Made by a program: the position numbers and the translations under genes
In this document: piece by piece, positions 49,987-54,686 of the stretch
How the letters are laid out: each line of letters begins with the position of its first letter
Position numbering within the stretch: the stretch's first letter is position 1
Source: Bacillota bacterium
Lineage (GTDB): Bacteria > Bacillota > Sulfobacillia > Sulfobacillales > Sulfobacillaceae
Assembly (NCBI GenBank): GCA_021797825.1
Contig: JAJZZA010000018.1
Coordinates: 1 to 54,686 of the forward strand
Direction of reading: 5' to 3'
DNA: 54,686 nt
Notes under the pieces: model-generated
Told to the model about the DNA's origin: nothing
The model's input: the letters and a program-made list of their open reading frames with translations, nothing else
The model's database searches: none

Positions 49987-50880
49987 TCAATCACGCCGCC
50001 ATCCGGTTCGCTCGAGATCGCTGGTTAATCTCTTGACCACCCGCATCGCGCTGGCATACGCCTCGACCAAGCTTCGAAACGGCACCGGGGTGACCGCGTC
50101 GCCCACCCCCCAAGCCCCTGTGGGCAGGCGCTCGGGCAGCACGTCCCAGCCGCCGCCGGGTCCGGTCAGACCGGCCACACCGTCCGGCTCCATGCCAATC
50201 CGCACCAGCACGGAGTCGCCGGTCCAGAGCCAAGAGCTCCCGTCGACTTTACGGATGCGGACCTGATAACCCTCCGGCGCTGGGGAAATCTCCTGCACCT
50301 CCGAGTCAAGATGAAGCCGCGCCCCGCTCTCCAAAACCTGGCGATAATACCCCGGGCGGGCCCGAAAGACATGCCGGCGATGCACCAGGTCGACCGCCAC
50401 CCCCGCCTGCCGCAGGCGGACCACGGCTTCCGCTGCGCGGTCCCCGCCCCCCACCACCAGAACCGGCTGCGCAGGCTTGACCAGCAGCAGATCCGACACC
50501 GACCGTTCCTGAAAGGTCTCTTCACCCGCGATGCCGAGCTTGCGGGTCTTAAGCCCAGGCCCATAGATCAACACGTCCGCTGGAAAGGTCCGGCCGGCCG
50601 CGTCGGCAATCTCTTTGGCCCGGGCGTCGAAGGCGACAATCGGGTGCTCGAGCCGGACCGGAACCTGAAGCGCCGTCAACTGGTCCTGCAGCCGGGCCAA
50701 GAGGGTTTGGGCCGAAATCGAGGCAAATCCCGGCAGGTCCGGAATAGGGAGGGTGATGCTGTGGAGTTGTCCGCCCAGCCGCGCTTCGCGCTCGTAGAGA
50801 ACCGGCTCGTGCCCGAGCCGCCGCACCCACACCGCCGCCGCCATGCCAGCCGGACCGCCGCCCGCAATGGCTATGCGCAT
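49987..50880 (-). CDS. FAD/NAD(P)-dependent oxidoreductase, thioredoxin reductase-like without CxxC
   Basis: A 297-aa two-dinucleotide-domain flavoprotein: MRIAIAGGGPAGMAAAVWVR for FAD, VLVVGGGDRAAEAVVRLRQA for NAD(P)H, and GAWGVGDAVTPVPFRSLVEA for the FAD C-terminal motif. The redox CxxC of thioredoxin reductase is missing (region reads VHRRHVFRARPGYYRQV instead), so it is closer to ferredoxin-NADP reductase or YpdA-like enzymes. The partner is unknown. ATG 50880 follows GAGGAGGGGG; the frame upstream to 50955 is not used. It is convergent to the anchored-protein gene. Confidence 0.85.
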   Translation of the reverse strand: MRIAIAGGGPAGMAAAVWVRRLGHEPVLYEREARLGGQLHSITLPIPDLPGFASISAQTLLARLQDQLTALQVPVRLEHPIVAFDARAKEIADAAGRTFPADVLIYGPGLKTRKLGIAGEETFQERSVSDLLLVKPAQPVLVVGGGDRAAEAVVRLRQAGVAVDLVHRRHVFRARPGYYRQVLESGARLHLDSEVQEISPAPEGYQVRIRKVDGSSWLWTGDSVLVRIGMEPDGVAGLTGPGGGWDVLPERLPTGAWGVGDAVTPVPFRSLVEAYASAMRVVKRLTSDLERTGWRRD

Positions 50881-51216
50881 CCGCGCCCCCTCCTCGATTT
50901 CGCCGGCTGGATCGGGAGTAGCCCGTTTGCCGGATCCCCCGCCGCGGGTCACCATCGGACAGCCACTGCGCCGGGCGGTCCCCGCCCGTTACACCGACCG
51001 CCGGCCGTCTAGCCAAGGCCTGGCTGTTGGCGCCGATACGCGCATACATTCAGTATACGGCCTGGCCGGACGGTGAACAGCGCACCGCGTCCCTGTCGCG
51101 GCGACTCGCTCAGACGGCAAAGCACGGCCCCATCACCAGCGGACGACGGCCATGTCCCGGCGGCCGAAAGCCGGACCAGAGCGCACAAAAGCGCCCCGCC
51201 TTGCCGGTCAGGGCGC

Positions 51217-52080
51217 TTACACGCCAATCCGCTGATCCGCCCACGGAAATCTTTCCCGGATGGCAAACAAAAAGGTGAGCGCACGCAGCGAGACAAACGA
51301 AAACATCCAGCTTCCGGTCACAAACAGGGCCGGATCCCAGTTAAAGAGCGGAGGCGGCACCAAACCCGCCCGCCAGCTAATTAGCGCAACATAAGCGACG
51401 GTCACGCTGAAACTGGCCCAGGCCTGAAGCGTCACGGAAAAAAAGGCCGGACCTATCCGCCGCCGCACCAGGACCCAAGGTCCCCACACCGCCGCCGCCA
51501 CCAGCATGGCACTGAGCGCTTCGGTCGTCATCACCGGATGAAACATGCGGGCGTTGACCACGCTCCAGGGCAGCGCCCCCAACAGTGCGGCCAGCACTCC
51601 CGACACGGCCCCGGTCGCGGTCATGCGCCAGACATCGCGAAACGCGATGGCGCCGATCCAAAGCCGCCACCGCCGCCGCAATAGGAGGAGGTTCTGGCGG
51701 AGGCCGTTTTGGTTCACCGAATGAATGGCGGTGGAGACAAAGCCCCAAAGCGCCACAATTCGCCCCAACGCCATCGCCGCCAAAAATTCGGTGCGGACAC
51801 TGACCAGCATAATGCCGATGCCGAAGACTAATTCGGCCAAAGAAAACAGGAACAACCAGCCGCGCTGCTGGCGGTCCGATACCGCCACCTGCTCCGCCAA
51901 TACCGCCGGATCCCCAAGCCGCTGCATGGCCAGACTCATCGCCGCCTCGGCGGACACGCCGGCGCCCACCAGCTCCGCCCGGATGGCGAGAAGCTCCTGC
52001 CGAAGCTGCGCCTGCACCCGGCGGGCGTGATACTTGTTGACAATCCGGCTGCTGGCCTCATCCAAATAGGTTTCCCACAT
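51217..52080 (-). CDS. membrane protein with N-terminal permease-prefix (HAAS-like) domain
   Basis: A 287-aa protein. The N-terminal 70 residues (RVQAQLRQELLAIRAELVGA, LAMQRLGDPAVLAEQV) match the short helical domain found before Firmicute membrane proteins and permeases, often regulated by PadR. Six or so membrane helices follow (LFLFSLAELVFGIGIMLV, AVSGVLAALLGALPWSVV, LSAMLVAAAVWGPWVLV, MFSFVSLRALTFLF). No transport motif identified. GAAAGGAGGGGG precedes the ATG. Transcription likely starts from the promoter at 52194-52221. Confidence 0.82.
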   Translation of the reverse strand: MWETYLDEASSRIVNKYHARRVQAQLRQELLAIRAELVGAGVSAEAAMSLAMQRLGDPAVLAEQVAVSDRQQRGWLFLFSLAELVFGIGIMLVSVRTEFLAAMALGRIVALWGFVSTAIHSVNQNGLRQNLLLLRRRWRLWIGAIAFRDVWRMTATGAVSGVLAALLGALPWSVVNARMFHPVMTTEALSAMLVAAAVWGPWVLVRRRIGPAFFSVTLQAWASFSVTVAYVALISWRAGLVPPPLFNWDPALFVTGSWMFSFVSLRALTFLFAIRERFPWADQRIGV

Positions 52081-52193
52081 GACGCCCCCTCCTTTCTTTG
52101 GGTGATGGCGCGAAGACTAAACTTGATGGCCGCTTCGACAAACCGGGCGACCTCAAAGCATCATCGCGACTTTCGGACAGGTCAAGTGCTGTG

Positions 52194-52221
52194 ATTATAG
52201 CACAATGTCACGAAATGGCAA
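52194..52221 (-). promoter_or_regulatory. sigma-A-like promoter
   Basis: On the minus strand TTGCCA (52221-52216), 16-nt spacer, TATAAT (52199-52194), about 115 nt upstream of the membrane protein start at 52080. Confidence 0.65.
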
Positions 52222-52619
52222 AATGATCCCCGTACCCGGAACGGGCAATTTTCCGTCGGCGCGGCCGCGAAAATCCTCATGCGGCGCCATTCCCAACAAG
52301 AGACCAAGTGGCAGCAGGACGCGGCTAAAACAGACCGTGACGGTTTCGTATGCGAAAGGCAAACCCGGCACCGATCGGCCGTCGCGGCCGCTTTCTGGCA
52401 ACACATCCTGCGCTTCTCACCCGATCGCGGCCCGTGCGGCTTGTGTCCCGTCGGCAACTTCCCGGCGGCCCGTGACCCCGAGTTATTCCCCCCAAAACAA
52501 CCATCCTATGCCCCAGCGGCATTCGCTTGCCCGCTGGGATCGGCCGGTTTGGCTGACGCCTCGTCCCGGCGGCCCACGTCAACGACTCCGCTACCGGTCC
52601 CCACGTTTCCGCTGTCATC
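52222..52619. other. gene-poor region
   Basis: About 400 nt without a supported gene. Frames on both strands are low-complexity. It may contain decayed 5' parts of the transposase whose end is recognisable from 52620 on. Confidence 0.35.
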
Positions 52620-53066
52620 GATCATGCGGCCTGTGAAACCAAGGCGCCACACTCCTGGGGGCAAGACATTCTATTTGGCGACCGCCAAGACTGGTCCACC
52701 GACCAGATCGTGACCGCGTATCACGACGCCTGGCACATCGAGCATCCCGTTGGCCAGATGAAACCGACGGCGTGGCTGTGGTGGACACCGCGATTTCACC
52801 GGACCGATGACAAAATTTCGGTCCCCTTTCTCTGCGCGTTGGTGGTCACGTTGGTTAACCTGCTCCGGCGAGAATGCGCTCGAGGCGGCATCGAGCAGAG
52901 TGTCACCGAACTGTTAGACGAGTGGACGACGATTCACGAAGGGCGCTACCCTTTCCCGCGGAGAGTGGGGCAGCATGCTTGTTTGACCCTGACGGATCGC
53001 ACCCCCCGGCCACAGCAACTCCTCGACCTCCTGGCAATGCCGGAAACTCACGCCATAGTCAGATAA
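52620..53066 (+). pseudogene. DDE transposase C-terminal remnant (IS1634/IS4-like)
   Basis: The frame reads SWGQDILFGDRQDWSTDQIV then TAYHDAWHIEHPVGQMKPTA, PFLCALVVTLVNLLRRECAR and IEQSVTELLDEWTTI. The phrase IVxxYHxxWxIExxFxQMK is the last catalytic Glu region of IS1634/IS4-like DDE transposases; the Glu is in IEH. Only this end is recognisable and no start lies in the window, so the copy is truncated. Confidence 0.65.
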
Positions 53067-53081
53067 TTCCGTCGCATGGCG

Positions 53082-53106
53082 AAACCCCTTGCGTAGCAAG
53101 GGGTTT
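53082..53106. terminator. strong inverted repeat, terminator-like
   Basis: AAACCCCTTGC-3-GCAAGGGGTTT, an 11-bp perfect stem with a 3-nt loop, flanked by A/T runs. It lies between the transposase remnant and the end of the mrr-like gene, so it could stop both, or be a transposon end. Confidence 0.6.
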
Positions 53107-53132
53107 TGGACCTGCAGTGAGCTAAGCAGAAA

Positions 53133-54170
53133 CTACCGCTGGTTGATTCCCATGGCGTTTGACACGAACGACATGTTTTCGGTTAGGGACTTGCTCACTG
53201 TCGGATCGAATTTTCCGGTGTATGCATTGATGGCAATTAGTCGCTCGTTGCCCCTGCGACGAAACATGCCAGCGAAAAACGGATAATGGATAACCGTCAT
53301 TTGTTCGACTGCCAGATTTTCCAGGGCGTCTGCCGCCAATCCGAAACTAACGAGTTTTTTGCGATAGCGGGCTTTAGCGTTGTCGGTCGTGACCTCGCGG
53401 AACTTTTTCATGGTCGTCGTCAATGTGGTCGCTAGGGCCTTGGGCTTAGTTTTCGCGGGAATGACAGGGGTGTTGTGTTGGGTTGCGGTGGACGGTGCTA
53501 TGGACATGCTTAGAAAATGCCGATCATCGAGGGCGTTGTAAAGTGCCCATACGGGAGTTGTCTTGATGGTTGGCTTGCGCAGGAATTCCTTGACCATTGT
53601 GGAAAGGTGGAGTTCTACCAAATGAAAAGGGAGCCAGATTAACCGAGCCCAGGCCTCTTGTTCACGGCCAAATCCTAACAGACCACGGGATTGACTTTCC
53701 ATCATTGGCCGCAAATGTGATTCCGGCATCAGAGCGTCCACGAATGCCTCAATCGCATAGCGATTGTCTTGCTGCGCGTTAAGGTCCGCCAGACTGACCG
53801 CACCCAAATGGTGGGTTAATTCTTCAGGCCCCCACAATTCTATTTTTTCCTGTTGTGCCGATTTTTCAGCTCCACTTCTCCATCCTTGAAGCGAGACAAT
53901 AATCCCTTTATTGATCCCAATATCAGAGATAATCATCGAAAGCTTCGACACCACATCTTTTTCGATTGGGGTCGACCAGGCCTTGCATTCAATTGCCAGC
54001 ACAAATTCGGTAATGCCATCCGATTTGCGGGCTAGCACGTCGATTTCATGAAGCGCACCGGACTTCCCTTCCAATTTGGCGTTTAATTCGACCGCATATC
54101 CATTTAATCGAAAGTAGGTGGCCACTTGTTGCTCTAATCTGGCACCCTTAAGATTTGCAGTATATTCCAT
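53133..54170 (-). CDS. Mrr-like PD-(D/E)XK restriction nuclease
   Basis: A 345-aa protein. MEYTANLKGARLEQQVATYF starts an Mrr/RecB-type nuclease fold; LHEIDVLARK holds Asp44 and LAIECKAW holds Glu61 and Lys63, the catalytic D...ExK set. The next helix (VSKLSMIISDIGINKGIIVS) is conserved in the family. The C-terminal 200 residues are unrecognised. ATG 54170 has GGAGGG; the frame is open to 54272 but without a ribosome site. Its GC content is clearly lower than the window average, and transposase remnants lie on both sides, so it was probably acquired. Confidence 0.82.
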   Translation of the reverse strand: MEYTANLKGARLEQQVATYFRLNGYAVELNAKLEGKSGALHEIDVLARKSDGITEFVLAIECKAWSTPIEKDVVSKLSMIISDIGINKGIIVSLQGWRSGAEKSAQQEKIELWGPEELTHHLGAVSLADLNAQQDNRYAIEAFVDALMPESHLRPMMESQSRGLLGFGREQEAWARLIWLPFHLVELHLSTMVKEFLRKPTIKTTPVWALYNALDDRHFLSMSIAPSTATQHNTPVIPAKTKPKALATTLTTTMKKFREVTTDNAKARYRKKLVSFGLAADALENLAVEQMTVIHYPFFAGMFRRRGNERLIAINAYTGKFDPTVSKSLTENMSFVSNAMGINQR

Positions 54171-54316
54171 ATTGCGCCCTCCAATTTCGTACTGTGAGAT
54201 GCGAAGAGATCCTGAGGGTCCGTCCATCAGATTGCGAAATTCGATAAATGAAAGCGCGCGCCTTGCCATCACTTAATAGGTTTATTGTACCGTTCCACGA
54301 TGGCCTTGAGTAGGCA

Positions 54317-54646
54317 TTAGTCATTTTGAGCGGTCACCTCGAAATTGTGATCGCGCGGCAACACGACGATTTTCTGGAGCGAAGACAAGATGGCGGGTGG
54401 CAATGACTTGCGCACCGGACTCCAGCCAACGCATGCCGTTCCCATTTTCACGTTGTTTGAGCACCACCTTGTACGTGCTTTCCGCCATCCCGGAGTCAAT
54501 AGGGATGCCCGAGGAGCTTTTTTCGTTGTGCGGGTAATTGGGCCTGTGGATAACTTCCTGGCAGCTCGAGCCCTCCGCCTGGGAGCTCGGAAATCGGCGG
54601 CAATCGTCCGTTCCCGGCCGTCTTTCCCGTGAGAGCCGCCCCTCAC
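54317..54646 (-). pseudogene. transposase C-terminal remnant
   Basis: The leftward frame ends with RTTKKAPRASLLTPGW-like text followed by WCSNNVKMGTACVGWSPVRK and a short tail. This matches the TTKK...GM.E.TYKxVxKQREN..GMRWS pattern near the end of a large transposase family (ISKra4- or UPF0236-like), with several key residues altered. The upstream part lies beyond or has decayed. It is the window edge, so completeness cannot be judged. Confidence 0.4.
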
Positions 54647-54686
54647 GGCACGCTAACGCACCGGGGCGCGTGCGCTCCGGTGGGCG

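Overview
The window looks like chromosomal DNA of a GC-rich, chemolithotrophic Firmicute, most plausibly Sulfobacillus-like. That assignment is inference. It rests on strong AGGAGG-type ribosome sites, sigma-A-like promoters, GTG/TTG starts, and the presence of both an H2-oxidation locus and an sHdr/lipoate sulfur-oxidation locus. No rRNA, tRNA or CRISPR array was seen.

Layout. (1) 1-2.1 kb: transposase remnants (TnpB-like end, frameshifted ISL3-type remnant) with one small membrane protein gene between them. (2) 2.2-17.3 kb: a [NiFe]-hydrogenase locus. The leftward operon runs small subunit, large subunit, maturation protease, an unknown 165-aa protein, a TPR protein, a NifU-Rieske fusion, an NHL propeller, hypC, a second hypC-like gene, hypD, hypE, a glutaredoxin-like gene and hypF. 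A divergent operon carries a DUF1641 protein, hypA, hypB and a His-tailed small protein. Soluble subunits without a Tat signal plus the NHL/NifU-Rieske/TPR partners match group 1h high-affinity uptake hydrogenases. (3) 17.3-19.4 kb: gene-poor DNA with one Uma2-family nuclease gene. (4) 19.4-30.2 kb: a full sulfur-oxidation locus. The leftward operon is dsrE-like, hdrC1, hdrB1, hdrA, hyp, hdrC2, hdrB2, lbpA, a thioredoxin-like gene and dsrE2, followed by a CsoR/CstR-family repressor. The divergent operon is a second lbpA, tusA, a second dsrE-like gene and a lipoate-protein ligase. (5) 30.5-35.1 kb: glycerol kinase, dihydroxyacetone kinase DhaKLM and an NAD(P)-binding protein. (6) 35.5-41 kb: an SLC13/DASS-type permease and an ABC-2 exporter with a PLP alanine-racemase-fold enzyme inside its operon. 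(7) 41.3-44.9 kb: a two-gene type IV restriction system, an Mrr_N-EVE-McrB fusion and a McrC-type nuclease. (8) 45.9-52.1 kb: base-excision repair, peroxiredoxin, peptidase, a FAD oxidoreductase and membrane proteins. (9) 52.6-54.7 kb: transposase remnants flanking an Mrr-like nuclease.

How the parts fit. H2 is oxidised by the hydrogenase, whose NiFe(CN)2CO centre is built by HypA-F. Sulfane sulfur is probably passed from TusA and DsrE proteins to the sHdr complex, with lipoyl-LbpA as the carrier, lipoylated by the local ligase. The CstR-like repressor at one end of the sulfur locus and a 23-bp ATACCC/GGGTAT palindrome at the divergent promoter suggest persulfide-responsive control. The hydrogenase promoter also carries a GATACC/GGTATC palindrome, so a link between the two regulons is possible but unproven.
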